From positions 1,860,001 through 1,924,000 of the forward strand of contig OU452228.1 of the NCBI GenBank assembly GCA_911728455.2: DNA of 64,000 bases. Reading direction: 5' to 3'. Of this stretch, positions 34,301 through 49,300 are shown piece by piece. Made by a program: the position numbers and the translations under genes. This DNA comes from Marthasterias glacialis. Lineage: Eukaryota; Echinodermata; Asteroidea; Forcipulatida; Asteriidae. Each line of letters starts with the position of its first letter. The stretch's first letter is position 1. The notes beneath the pieces were generated by a model. It was not told the origin of the DNA. It made no database searches and was given only the letters and a program-made list of their open reading frames with translations.

Positions 34301-37300
34301 AGTGTTATCCAGCGTAATTTTTAAGCAACAAATCATAACTTAGCTTACATGTTTCTGATAAGTTATCACTAAGTCTGACACATTTCAGTTGCATAGCTCG
34401 ATTTGGCCCATTTCAATTTTTCGCTTGATATTTATATTTTTTTCTGAACGAAAACAATTTGACAGATGATGCTATTTCCAAACGAAAAACTAAAAAAAAT
34501 CGCATATGCCACGGACAAAACACAAAGTGCATGTAACAATAAATGCAAAGCTGTCCGAACATGGCTGATGGACGTGAATTTATAAGTTCCTACAATAATT
34601 AATTTTCGGTTTTTAATAACCTACCGCAATGGTGACATTTTTCGTGAAATACCTTGAATGAAAGGTTGTAACTTTCTTAAATCTATATAAAAGTAGCTAT
34701 TTAAATCTATACAAATATATAAATACATTTTAAATCCATAAAATGTTCGGGTCAAACCGGCAAAAATCAGTACTTTGAACAAGTCCAGTAGCCTACAGTA
34801 TACCTCAAATTCAACTCAATGATCGTGATGGTTTTAACCTTCAGATAACCTGTTTAGTGTTAACCCTCTAAAACATACTCTAGGCCTATAGTATTCTAGC
34901 ACCCTCTCCCTAGAAAAGCTTGTACTGTTCCAGTTGCTTCATCACCTGTGTACATGTACTTGTTTGGATGGCTGTTAAGCAAGATAGGTTGCCAGGTGAT
35001 CCTAAGTGATTGGATTATAAACCGTATATAAATAACGAAGGTCAATATTGATCATGTAGAAATCTTTGATATGCATCAGTCGACCGATTGCAAACCCGCA
35101 TCACGTGACCTATCGTGTGTATTAAATGTAAACACACACAACGTCCTACATAGGAAAGTGCGGTACGGTACATGGTGATTGTTGCATTTGTTTATTCGAT
35201 CGAGGCTTTTCTTTCTCGAATTCTGTGACAAATATTCCAGAGTTTGTACAAGAGACCTTCGAGTGGCTGAATGAAGCCAGTAATGACAGTTCCAGCAAGT
35301 CTTAAAATAAAAATTGTACAAGTAACGTATAAATGTGCATGATGTGTACTAGTGCACAACGGAACGTTTAGGCCAGACGACCGCGATCACACACTTTTCA
35401 ACACAAACATTCAAAGTTTTGAAGCTGAAATCATCCAAAGAAATTGCTCTCCAAAACTGTGTGATTCCAAGCGCAGGTATAAATGCTCACTTTTCCAACG
35501 TTCTTTACACTTTTTTTCTTACAGTGATTTAGGCCTACATTACAAACAAAATAACAGGTGGGCGGCTACATAGTCATCCGACGCCGGTACTGCGTGGCTA
35601 AAAAACCTCTTTTTAGTAGAATTCTGTTAATTATGAAACATAGATGTGATTTCAATTAATGCCACAACATACTACTTTATATAAAGGGGCTGATTATCTA
35701 ACTTAAGATCATTTTCGCGATTACTCATCAGCTATACACTGGCTGAAACCGGATCCTATTTGGGAGCTACGGCTACGGCTGTCGCTAAGGGTGTTGCTAT
35801 GGACGTCCTATACTTCAACGCATGACTACGCGGCGATCCAACCGTAGCCGTATCCGTAGCCGCCAATTCAGACACAGCCTGTGATGTAAATCAGCGGGCA
35901 TCGGATGCATGGTGTATGGTTTTGAAACATTTAATGCCGCATGCCTATAACGTTATGACAAAAATGTATTTAAACTTAATATGAGTATTTTAAAATCAAC
36001 AAAAGCTATCACTCACGTGGTCAATGTTAATATATTCAACTATCTGGTTACCATATACTCATCACATGTTGTTCTCAGACATATATCAATAAAACATATA
36101 TAATTCAATTGCAATTTTTACGTCAATGAATCTGCCCTAAAAGATAATTTCGATTTTGACAGGCGGCGAGTGTTACAGATATCCGATTCCTTGGATGACA
36201 TGGGTTATATTCAGTGGGAGATACTGCTTTGCTTCATCCTTGTGTGGATTGTGGTCTTCATTTGCATCAGCAAAGGCGTCAAGACGTCTGGAAAGGTTAA
36301 ATACAATTAATTTAAATACAATTGACTCAAGGAATTGAATAGAAAACCATCTTGCTTTACAAAGATTGTTTTACAAAAGATAGGTCAAATATCACGCGAT
36401 CATTCGTTTCCGCTTTTCAAAAGTACATGGGAAAGTTAGTTACGGTCCAACAGTTTTATCAACTGCATAGTCAAACAACAAACCCGAAGGAATTTCATGA
36501 AATACCGAGAATGGAAAAAAAATAATAGCGGAAACCTATACATTTGTATTTACCATTTGTACAGTACCGCACATTCTTACACTGGAGTCAAATTCTGGTG
36601 TTGACAGAGTGTGTTCAACTCTGCATTTATTGTTTCCGCTCTGGTCTAAAGTATACTTTACTGCAACATTCCCATATCTTGGTCTACTGACTCTTATTCA
36701 TAAAACACTGCAACTATTTTGTTCTATCAGGTTGTATACTTTACTGCAACATTCCCATATCTTGGTCTACTGACTCTTATTCATAAAACACTGCAACTAT
36801 TTTGTTCTATCAGGTTGTATACTTTACTGCAACATTCCCATATCTTGGTCTACTGACTCTTATTCATAAAACACTGCAACTATTTTGTTTTATCAGGTTG
36901 TATGCTTTACTGCAACATATCTTGGTCTACTGACTCTTATTCATAAAACACTGCAACTATTTCGTTCTATCAGGTTGTCTACTTTACTGCAACATTCCCA
37001 TATCTTGGTCTACTGACTCGTATTCATAAAACACTGCAACTATTTTGTTCTATCAGGTTGTATACTTTACTGCAACATTCCCATATCTTGGTCTACTGAC
37101 TCTTATTCATGAAACACTGCAACTATTTCGTTCTATCAGGTTGTATACTTTACTGCAACATTCCCATATCTTGGTCTACTGACTCTTATTCATAAAACAC
37201 TGCAACTATTTTGTTCTATCAGGTTGTATACTTTACTGCAACATTCCCATATCTTGGTCTACTGACTCTTATTCATAAAACACTGCAACTATTTTGTTCT

Positions 37301-40300
37301 ATCAGGTTGTATACTTTACTGCAACATTCCTATATCTTGGTCTACTGACTCTTATTCATAAAACACTGCAACTATTTTGTTCTATCAGGTTGTATACTTT
37401 ACTGCAACATTCCCATATCTTGGTCTACTGACTCTTATTCATAAAACACTACAACTATTTTGTTCTGTCAGGTTGTATACTTTACTGCAACATTCCCATA
37501 TCTTGGTCTACTGACTCTTATTCATAAAACACTGCAACTATTTTGTTCTATCAGGTTGTATACTTTACTGCAACATTCCCATATCTTGGTCTACTGACTC
37601 TTATTCATAAAACACTACAACTATTTTGTTCTGTCAGGTTGTATACTTTACTGCAACATTCCTATATCTTGGTCTGCTGACTCTTATTCATAAAACACTG
37701 CAACTATTTTGTTCTATCAGGTTGTATACTTTACTGCAACATTCCCATATCTTGGTCTACTGACTCTTATTCATAAAACACTGCAACTATTTTGTTCTAT
37801 CAGGTTGTCTACTTTACTGCAACATTCCCATATCTTGGTCTGCTGACTCTTATTCATAAAACACTGCAACTATTTTGTTTTATCAGGTTGTCTACTTTAC
37901 TGCAACATTCCCATATCTTGGTCTACTGACTCTTATTCATAAAACACTGCAACTATTTTGTTCTATCAGGTTGTCTACTTTACTGCAACATTCCCATATC
38001 TTGGTCTTCTGACTCTTATTCATAAAACACTGCAACTATTTTGTTCTATCAGGTTGTCTACTTTACTGCAACATTTCCGTATCTTGGTCTACTGACTCTT
38101 ATTCATAAAACACTGCAACTATTTCGTTCTATCAGGTTGTATACTTTACTGCAACATTCCCATATCTTGGTCTTCTGACTCTTATTTATAAAACACTGCA
38201 ACTATTTTGTTCTATCAGGTTGTCTACTTTACTGCAACATTTCCGTATCTTGGTCTACTGACTCTCCTTATTGTAGGCGCCCTGCAGCCTGGTGCAGTCA
38301 ACGGTATTCTCTACTTCATTACACCACAGTTTGACAAACTTCTTGATATCCAGGTAAGACAGAAAATTGAATCATCAGAGAACGTACTCCAAAATGGCAA
38401 TAGACCAAGCAGACCCTGACTCAAACAATACAGACAAGCCAAAAAGAAGACATTTGTTGACTGTTGTGGTTTTGTTCACGTTCAATTCAAGCCTCAATAC
38501 AGAAGGGATTTTGTGGCAATATTGTTTAAAGATGATCCGCGCTAAAGCCGATTTTATCTTGAAATCGAATCGATTCCATGCGAACGAAATTTAGAAGAGC
38601 ATGTTACTTTGGAACGAAGTATTTGGAGTGAACGAAAATTATTTCAAGGAATTATGAAATGTTTTGATGATTAAAAAGTATTCAAATTTAAATGTACACT
38701 TTTTCTTTGTATGTCCCTTAATAGGGGCTTCGTACTTTCATGTTGCCTTCCAAACACACTTTCCAATTCTTTTGAACTTTAGTTCAGCGAGTTATGGCAG
38801 CTGTACCAGTGCACCTGAAAACAGTCCGTGTGTGAACAAAGTCTATTTTTGTCACGTAATAAATGCCATAGCGGAATTTTAATAGTAATCTGTAGTACCA
38901 CAATGAGTCTAGTCGGGCCCATGTTGACTTTTAGGGGCCTACTTTGAAAGCATACAATATCTAGACCACCAGCAACAAGTTTACTGTTGATAGTATAGAG
39001 AACGGTTGTCGTAAGAAGAATGTGCATTATATTTATTTATTCATCAGTTTTCTTTGGTGTCCCTTCACACGTTGATAAGTCACTGGTGTTCCCTCAGGGC
39101 TTTGTAATGGCGTAAAATAAATGTGCAAAATTCGCGCAATCGTGAGATTCGGAAATCGAACAAGTGGTGCATATTGTCCGTCATAATAGTTTCCCATTTA
39201 GAGTTGGTGTAACCAATTAATTCAATTTTGCCGCCACAGTGGCGTGAGCCAAGTTTCACCAGCAAACTTGATCTCTAAAGACGCCAATTACGCGACTTTG
39301 AGCCATGACTTTGTTACTGTTTGCGATGACCCACTAGAAACAGCTTGGAATGTTTGCACATGTGTATGATACTGTTCAATTAAAACTCGACATGCTTCAA
39401 TAAGTTACCAAGAGTAATTTTATCTATTTACCCGAAAGAGAACGAAACAGACAAAAAAAGTTCCAGTAATCCATCGGTGTAACCAGGCATTTTCGTAGGG
39501 GCGAAGGATTGTGTTTTTGTTTCTCACGTCACTGAGAGTTCCTATTGCTAAGCTAAACTAAAAATATGCATGTATTGTTCTATTTTTTTAAAGTTACTTT
39601 TGCTCTTTGAGCATTTAATAATTCTTTTCTGAAAATTGCTTTCTTTACAGCCACCGCAGGTGTCAACGTGTGGTCAACTAGTCACAACAATGCACCTATC
39701 GTGCTTCTTTGTCATTGAACAATCATAACAACCGAATGGGTCAAATTACGAAATACACCCAAAAAATCGGTTTAAGATTACTCTTACTTTCAAATTTGAC
39801 TCATTCGGTTTTGAAGTACACAGCACCATTCGGATCCGTTGCATAGACAAGCCAACGTGACTTCCGAAGTGTTTCGTCATAATGTTTCGGTCACGTACAG
39901 TCATTGTTTATTGTCTTAAACGTTTTCACAATTGACTTTACAAACGTTTCAACTTGGTGTTGATAATTCCAATGTGTTGTCTCATACAAGTCAAAAGATT
40001 CCAAAAAGGAATCCTTTCTTATATGAAAGAAACTTCAGTTTACTTTTAAGTTTAAAATCCATGTTATTGTCTGATTCATCCACACAAAGGCGCATTGTCT
40101 CTTTGGGTTTCAAAGACCATAAAAGAGTGCTACTTCTTACAAAACTTGACCCAAGTTAACTATATACCTGTTTTGTCATTCGTGACATAAACGCAAATAG
40201 GGGAAATGGATGGTGCCGTGTACTTTCCAAAACGATGGGCTATACTAAGCACACACAAAGTCAGTCAAAATTATCATCTCTTGTTTTTAGCAATAACTCC

Positions 40301-43300
40301 AAACTTGATGTTTACGATCTCTGGCAACAGTTAACAGCAAAAGAAAGTATTCCATAACATTTTTGAATAATTACATTCATTTTTTGTCAGAAAGAAACAT
40401 AAATCAACTATAGGGTTGAGTTTTAAAGGTTGAGATAGGTGATAATTGGCACTTACCTACGACTTCATCAATTTTTCGGGGTTGAGGGGCCAGAAATGCA
40501 TCACTTATAACATACTGTCTTTTCTCCATAAGCTCTAATGCAAAAAAAAAAAAATCAAAATTGACTATTAAAAGATGTCTAACTGCATGTTACGTTGATT
40601 CAAAATACACGTTTTGTGAGCCGATCCGCAAACGGCTAGATTTGTCAAGTGCTTATATCCCCGCCTCCAAAATGCTTGAACATTGTCGTTTTACCAATTC
40701 CTAATTATTCTTTGTCTCCCATAATATAGCTTGTTGCCGGAAGTAAATGAACAACGGAAGCCTAAAAACAGCTTTTTGGAAGATAAAAAATGCCTTTTAC
40801 CTGCTTAAAAAAGTACAGATATCAGACATGTTTGAGTGTGCTTGTATAACCAACGTTAAGGAACAAAAACATTAAGTTTTTTGTCCAGTGTTTTCTCTGC
40901 ACTACTTCCACATCCACAGGAAACTGCGCAGATGTTAAGATGATAAAAGTTTAGCTTCATCGCCATGCAACGGTATTCATTGATTTCTAAATGAAACATC
41001 CGACTATTATGCGAATATAAAAAGACACAAGAGAAAATAAAGTGCACTAAATGAAAATGGGAAGACATAAAACATGTGAAAGTTCATGCAGTGAAAAGAA
41101 AACAACGTGAGCAACTGTTTTCTACTTCTTGAACTCCCTTTCTCAGCTATTGTGCACATTATTTCCTCGAGTCAAATACAAAGATTGAAGTGTTTTTTTA
41201 AGCTAGAATACTTGTGCATAATTGAGGGAGTACACATAATATTGGTAGATACTAAAGTGTTAATAAAGCTGAAAGGTTTCATTGTTTGTGGTTCAGCGTA
41301 AAACGTTGATTCTAGACACGAGCTAGCTACAAAGCCTTAAATCAAAACCAGCCGTCTGCAATTTCTACCAATAATGTGTGTGCTGCCTTTCGACCATGTT
41401 ACAATATTTTCTTCAAATCCCCAAGTCTGTGTAAATACATTATGTATTTTCTTATACATATACAAGGGTGTTCTCTCTTTTCCCAGATTTTCAACTAATT
41501 TTTCCCCAAAATAAAATAAAAATAATTTCAATTATTATGTGAGCGTTAGTTTTAGTCGGGATTCGGGGTTTCGACTCGATGCGGCTTTCTTGTTTGACAT
41601 ACAATGGTTCTATTTTGCGCAGTAAACAAACTTTAACAAGAAACAAAAATCGAACATGTTTTTGTGAAGTTTGAATCCGAAAGTGGGACTTGTTAAGGGA
41701 ACACCCTTTTATTTTGTGTATGTAATAATCATGTTTTACGCAGTAACATGGGTAATGCACAATGTTCTAATTTAGGCCATTGCATCAATACAAACATTCT
41801 ACCAGCGCCTCCATGATTACACATGGATAGACTAAGTCTAATGTAGAATTTATGTCAATCTGATATTAACCATACCATTGTGCGATCAATTTTCGTTCTC
41901 TGATCATTTCATTACTTCGAATCGCGACTATTTTGTTGTCACTAGAAACCAAAGTTGGAGGAGGACTCGTACACGCACTTGAACTTAAACATGGGGGCAT
42001 TATTATACCCAAGCAGTTCAAATCAATGCTTTTATTTTGTTTATATATACATAACCCCATAGCCCTTCTAAGGGTTCACATGGAAGGGAAAAAAGGCAAA
42101 TAATTTTGAGATTTTAACAATTTTGACTGGGGTAGTACAGTTTGATTTTGATGCATTGGTTACGCATGTTAATCTATTTAGGCTAAGTAAAAGTGAATAT
42201 CCGAGTCTACGCTAACAGCTTAATACTTTCCATCCCAATTCCGTTTTAAAGGTTTGGAAGGCTGCTGCCAATCAAGTTGTGTTTTCATTTGGTGCAGGAT
42301 GGGGTGGACTCCACACACTGGCCAGCTACAACAAGTTCAACAACAATACACTTAGGTTTGTGAAGAACCTGGGCAGGAGGGGGGAAGCAGAGGGAGGCAC
42401 GAGCACCAATTGATGTCCGTCCTCTGGCATGTTGCCCCCCCCCCCCACCCCAAACCCCCACGTATACACCCATGTTTTGTTATAGGTCCCCGGTTTGAAT
42501 GTGTACCTATACGTACACAGACACACACCTATCCATGTTTGTCGACCTCGTAAATTGAGGAATCCTCTTTGTTGGGATTTACACCTCCGATCTCTTGCTC
42601 ACCCGAAAGGAAATGTAAAATTGATGAACAGTTTTGGTCGTTTTAACAATCGTTTTCGAATAAGGTAAAATTCCATAATAAATAGCAACCCCAGCGTTGA
42701 TGATGTACATAGAGCATTGCAGTATTGAATACCAACAGTATATACATAGAGCGTTGCAGTATTGAACACCAATAGTATTAAACATAGAGCATTGCAGTAT
42801 TGAATACCAATAGTATATACATAGAGCATTGCAGTATTGAATACCAATAGTATATTTATAGAGCATTGCAATATTGAATACCAATAGTATATTTATAGAG
42901 CATTGCAGTATTGAATACCAATAGTAGATTTATGGAGCATTGCAGTATTGAATACCAATAGTATATTTATAGAGCATTGCAGTATTCAATACAATAGTAT
43001 ATTTATAGAGCATTGCAGTATTGAATACCAATAGTATATTTATAGAGCATTGCAGTATTGAATACCAATAGTATATTTATAGAGCATTGCAGTATTCAAT
43101 ACCAATAGGTATACCGCCAGTGGGTCCAGGAGTCCGTGGGTCTGCCCAACCCTTCCACACACCTGTACTATACAAGGTTGGCATCTACCAAACTCTCAAT
43201 TTGCGAAGTTACCTGATCCTGATCAGATTTTTTTCTGAAATGAGGTTCTTAATTGGGAAGTCTTTGAATGTCGACAAACGCGAAATGTTACTTGTTAAAC

Positions 43301-46300
43301 CCGTTCTGTTTATTCCAGAGACACCATAATAATTGTAGTATCCGGTGGTGTGACCAGTGTTTTTGCTGGATTTGTCGTCTTCTCCATCATTGGTTTCATG
43401 GCGTGTGATGCACAAGTGCCCATTGAACAAGCCATTGATGCAGGTCAGTCCACGGTACCAATCTTTTACCGATATAATTATTGCTATGTTTTGTTGGGTT
43501 TCTTTTGCTTCCTTTAAAATCGCTACAGAAATCCAATTTTGTTTTACGTTATTGTGTATAATATTGATTTTTTTTTATTTTTTTCACTTTTTGCTTTTCT
43601 GAAATCATGAAGTGAAAGCAGGATGAAGTTAATATGTGTCCATAAACAAAACAAGAAACAAGCTCGCGAAACACACTTTATGTCATTTTATATATTACAA
43701 AGTGCAGTTTCGTTTTCTTCATTCCCAACTGACTGATCCCACTTGAAGTAAAAAAAAATGTGGAAAGCATTGTTTATTTTGTTATATTCGTGTGTAATCT
43801 CTGTTAATCAAACACTCTGGGGCTTTAAAACGGTAATGTTCTCAATTCAACATTGATATCTCCTCACATTAACTTCGGTAACATTTCCAACAGAAAACGT
43901 ATATTGTCATGCTTTGTTGTAAGAAGAAAGTGGTGATCACAAAGTTCTTTTAAATGTTTGCCAAAGTTACGTTTGATTCAACTTGGAACAGCTGACACAT
44001 TTTTCACCATTGTTTCCTCCTTTTCTCCTCCTATACAGGTCCGGGTTTAGCATTTGTGGCATACCCTGAAGCTATCTCTAGGGTTCCAGTCGTACCCCAG
44101 CTCTGGTCTTTTATTTTCTTTTTTATGCTGATCACACTGGGACTCGATAGTCAGGTATGTTGGCGCACCAACAAACATTCACCCTCAGAAATCTATTTCC
44201 TGACCTCAAGTCCTCCCATTTCTTCCAGTGAATATCTTCATCTATCTCAAACGATTGTAATAAAGCAAATTTATGTTTTTGCTGCTTTAGTTTGTAACTT
44301 TGGAGACAATCATTACTGCAGTCATGGACGAGATGGAGTACTTTTTCCCCAACATCAGGAAGAAGAAAACATTGGTGATATTCTGTGTGTGTTTCATTAT
44401 GCTACTAGCTGGTCTGCCTTTCACTACACAGGTACGACTTGACCATCATGCTGGAACACGTGCATGTAGGCCTATTGTTTTCTGCACACCACTTTAGAAA
44501 ACAAAATAACAAACAGGGGGATACTTGGTAACAAACAAAGGGATACTTGGTAACACACAGGGGGATACTTGGTAACACACAGGAGGATACTTGGTAACAC
44601 ACAGGGGGATACTTGGTAACACACAGGGGGATACTTGGTAACACACAGGGATATACTTGGTAACAAACAAGGGGATACTTGGTAACACCCAGGGGGATAC
44701 TTGGTAACAAACAAGGGGATACTTGGTAACACCCAGGGGGATACTTGGTAACACACAGGGGGATACTTGGTAACAAACAGGGGGATACTTGGTAACAAAC
44801 AAGGGGATACCTGGTAACAAACAGGGGGATACTTGGTAACAAACAGGGGGATACTTGGTAACACACAGGGGGATACTTGGTAACAAACAGTGAGCAACTG
44901 TTTTCTACTTCTTGAACTCCCTTTCTCAGCTTTAATTGTGCACGTTATTTCCTCGAGTCAAATACAAAGATTGAAGTGTTTTTCTAAGCTAGAATACTTG
45001 TCCATAATTGAGGGAGTACACATAATATTGGTAGATACTAAAGTGTTAATAAAGCTGAAAGGTTTCATTGTTTGTGGTTCAGCGTAAAACGTTGATTCTA
45101 GACACGAGCTAGCTACAAATCCTTAAATCAAAACCAACCATCTGCAATTTCTACCAATAATGTGTATGCTGCCTTTCGACCGTGTTACAATATTTTCTTC
45201 ACAGGGGAATACTTGGTAACAAACAGGGAGATACTTGGTAACAAACAGGGGGATACTTGGTAACAAACTGGGAAATACTTGGTAACACACATGGGGATAC
45301 TTGGTAACACACAGGGGAATACTTGGTAACAAACAGGGAGATACTTCGTAACAAACTGGGAAATACTTGGTAACAAACGGGGGAATACTTGGTAACAAAC
45401 AAGGGGATACCTGGTAACAAACAGGGGGATACTTGGTAACAAACAGGGAGATACTTGGTAACACACAGGGGAATACTTGGTAACAAACAGGGAGATACTT
45501 CGTAACAAACTGGGAAATACTTGGTAACAAACGGGGGAATACTTGGTAACAAACAAGGGGATACCTGGTAACAAACAGGGGGATACTTGGTAACAAACAG
45601 GGAGATACTTGGTAACACACAGGGGAATACTTGGTAACACACATGGGAATACTTGGCAACAAACAGGGAGATACTTGGTAACACACAGGGGGATACTTGG
45701 TAACAAACAGGGGGATACTTGGTAACAAACAGGGAGATACTTGGTAACACACAGGGGAATACTTGGTAACACACAGGGGAATACTTGGCAACAAACAGGG
45801 GATACTTGGTAACAAACAGGGAGATACCTGGTAACAAACGGGGGAATACTTGGTAACAGAGAGATACCTGGTAACAAACGGGGGAATACTTGGTAACAAA
45901 CAGGGGGATACTTGGTAACAAACAGGGGGATACTTGGTAACAAACAGGGGATACTTGGTAACACACAGGGGGATACTTGGTAACACACAGGGGGATACTT
46001 GGTAACAAACAAGGGGATACTTGGTAACAAACAGGGGGATACTTGGTAACAAACAGGGGGATACTTGGTAACACACAGGGGGATACTTGGTAACAAACAG
46101 GGGATACTTGGTAACACACAGGGGGATACTTGGTAACACACAGGGGGATACTTTGGTAACAAACAGGGGGATACTTGGTAACACACAGGGGGATACTTGG
46201 TAACAAACAGGGATACTTGGTAACAAACGGGGATACTTGGTAACAAACAGGGGGATACTTGGTAACACACAGGGGGATACTTGTTAACAAACAGGGGGAT

Positions 46301-49300
46301 ACTTGGTAACAAACAGGGGGATACTTGGTAACAAACAGGGGGATACTTGGTAACACACAGGGGGATACTTGGTAACAAACAGGGGGATACTTGTTAACAA
46401 ACAGGGGGATACTTGGTAACACACAGGGGGATACTTGGTAACAAACAGGGGAATACTTGGTAACAAACAGGGGGATACTTGGTAACACACAGGGGGATAC
46501 TTGGTAACACACAGGGGGATACTTTGTAACAGACGGGGATACTTGGTAACAAACGGGGGGATACTTGGTAACACACAGGGGGATACTTGGTAACACACAG
46601 GGGCATACTTTGTAACAAATGGGGATACTTGGTAACAAACGGGGGATACTTGGTAACACACAGGGGGATACTTGGTAACACACAGGGGAATACTTGGTAA
46701 CACACGGGGATACTTGGTAACACACAGGGAGATACTTGGTAACACACAGGGGGATACTTGGTAACAAACAGGGGGATACTTGGTAACACACAGGGGGATA
46801 CTTGGTAACAAACGGGGATACTTGGTAACAAACGGGGATACTTGGTAACAAACAGGGGAATACTTGGTAACAAACAGGGAGATACTTGGTAACAAACGGA
46901 GATACTTGGTAACAAACAGGGAGATACCTGGTAACAAACGGGGGAATACTTGGTAACAGAGAGATACCTGGTAACAAACGGGGGAATACTTGGTAACAAA
47001 CAGGGGGATACTTGGTAACAAACAGGGGGATACTTGGTAACAAACAGGGGATACTTGGTAACACACAGGGGGATACTTGGTAACACACAGGGGGATACTT
47101 GGTAACAAACAAGGGGATACTTGGTAACAAACAGGGGGATACTTGGTAACAAACAGGGGGATACTTGGTAACACACAGGGGGATACTTGGTAACAAACAG
47201 GGGATACTTGGTAACACACAGGGGGATACTTGGTAACACACAGGGGGATACTTTGGTAACAAACAGGGGGATACTTGGTAACACACAGGGGGATACTTGG
47301 TAACAAACAGGGATACTTGGTAACAAACGGGGATACTTGGTAACAAACAGGGGGATACTTGGTAACACACAGGGGGATACTTGTTAACAAACAGGGGGAT
47401 ACTTGGTAACAAACAGGGGGATACTTGGTAACAAACAGGGGGATACTTGGTAACACACAGGGGGATACTTGGTAACAAACAGGGGGATACTTGTTAACAA
47501 ACAGGGGGATACTTGGTAACACACAGGGGGATACTTGGTAACAAACAGGGGAATACTTGGTAACAAACAGGGGGATACTTGGTAACACACAGGGGGATAC
47601 TTGGTAACACACAGGGGGATACTTTGTAACAGACGGGGATACTTGGTAACAAACGGGGGGATACTTGGTAACACACAGGGGGATACTTGGTAACACACAG
47701 GGGCATACTTTGTAACAAATGGGGATACTTGGTAACAAACGGGGGATACTTGGTAACACACAGGGGGATACTTGGTAACACACAGGGGAATACTTGGTAA
47801 CACACGGGGATACTTGGTAACACACAGGGAGATACTTGGTAACACACAGGGGGATACTTGGTAACAAACAGGGGGATACTTGGTAACACACAGGGGGATA
47901 CTTGGTAACAAACGGGGATACTTGGTAACAAACGGGGATACTTGGTAACAAACAGGGGAATACTTGGTAACAAACAGGGAGATACTTGGTAACAAACGGA
48001 GATACTTGGTAACAAACAGGGGGATACTTGGTAACACACAGGGGGATACTTGGTAACACACAAGGGGATACTTGTTAACAAACAGGGGGATACTTGGTAA
48101 CACACAAGGGGATACTTGGTAACAAACAGGGGGATACTTGGTAACAAACAGGGAGATACTTGGTAACAAACAGGGGAATACTTGGTAACAAACAGGGGGA
48201 TACTTGGTAACAAACTGGGAAATACTTGGTAACAAACAGGGGGATACTTGGTAACACACAGGGGAATACTTGGTAACAAACAGGGAGATACTTCGTAACA
48301 AACTGGGAAATACTTGGTAACAAACGGGGGAATACTTGGTAACAAACAAGGGGATACCTGGTAACAAACAGGGGGATACTTGGTAACAAACAGGGAGATA
48401 CTTGGTAACACACAGGGGAATACTTGGTAACAAACAGGGAGATACTTCGTAACAAACTGGGAAATACTTGGTAACAAACGGGGGAATACTTGGTAACAAA
48501 CAAGGGGATACCTGGTAACAAACAGGGGGATACTTGGTAACAAACAGGGAGATACTTGGTAACACACAGGGGAATACTTGGTAACACACAGGGGAATACT
48601 TGGCAACAAACAGGGAGATACCTGGTAACAAACAGGGGGATACTTGGTAACAAACAGGGAGATACTTGGTAACACACAGGGGAGTACTTGGTAACACACA
48701 GGGGAATACTTGGCAACAAACAGGGGATACTTGGTAACAAACAGGGAGATACCTGGTAACAAACGGGGAATACTTGGTAACAAACAGGGAGATACCTGGT
48801 AACAAACGGGGGAATACTTGGTAACAAACAGGGGGATACTTGGTAACAAACAGGGGGATACTTGGTAACAAACAGGGGATACTTGGTAACAAACAGGGGG
48901 ATACTTGGTAACACACAGGGGGATACTTGGTAAAAAACAAGGGGATACTTGGTAACAAACAGGGGGATACTTGGTAACAAACAGGGGGATACTTGGTAAC
49001 ACACAGGGGGATACTTGGTAACAAACAGGGGATACTTGGTAACACACAGGGGGATACTTGGTAACACACAGGGGGATACTTTGGTAACAAACAGGGGGAT
49101 ACTTGGTAACAAACAGGGGGATACTTGGTAACAAACAGGGATACTTGGTAACAAACGGGGATACTTGGTAACAAACGGGGATACTTGGTAACACACAGGG
49201 GGATACTTGGTAACAAACAGGGGGATACTTGGTAACACACAGGGGGATACTTGTTAACAAACAGGGGGATACTTGTTAACAAACAGGGGGATACTTGGTA

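Larger units (their letters stand above)
34158..36162 (+). other. SLC6 intron 3
   Basis: Contains TIR element copy 6 and a palindromic CTACGGCTACGG element. Other sequence is AT-rich without recognised features. Confidence 0.5.

Noticed and set aside
42285..42526. Gly-rich antisense frames over SLC6 exon 6 and a C-run
   Set aside because: They are shadows of the sense exon and the CCCCCCCCCC tract.
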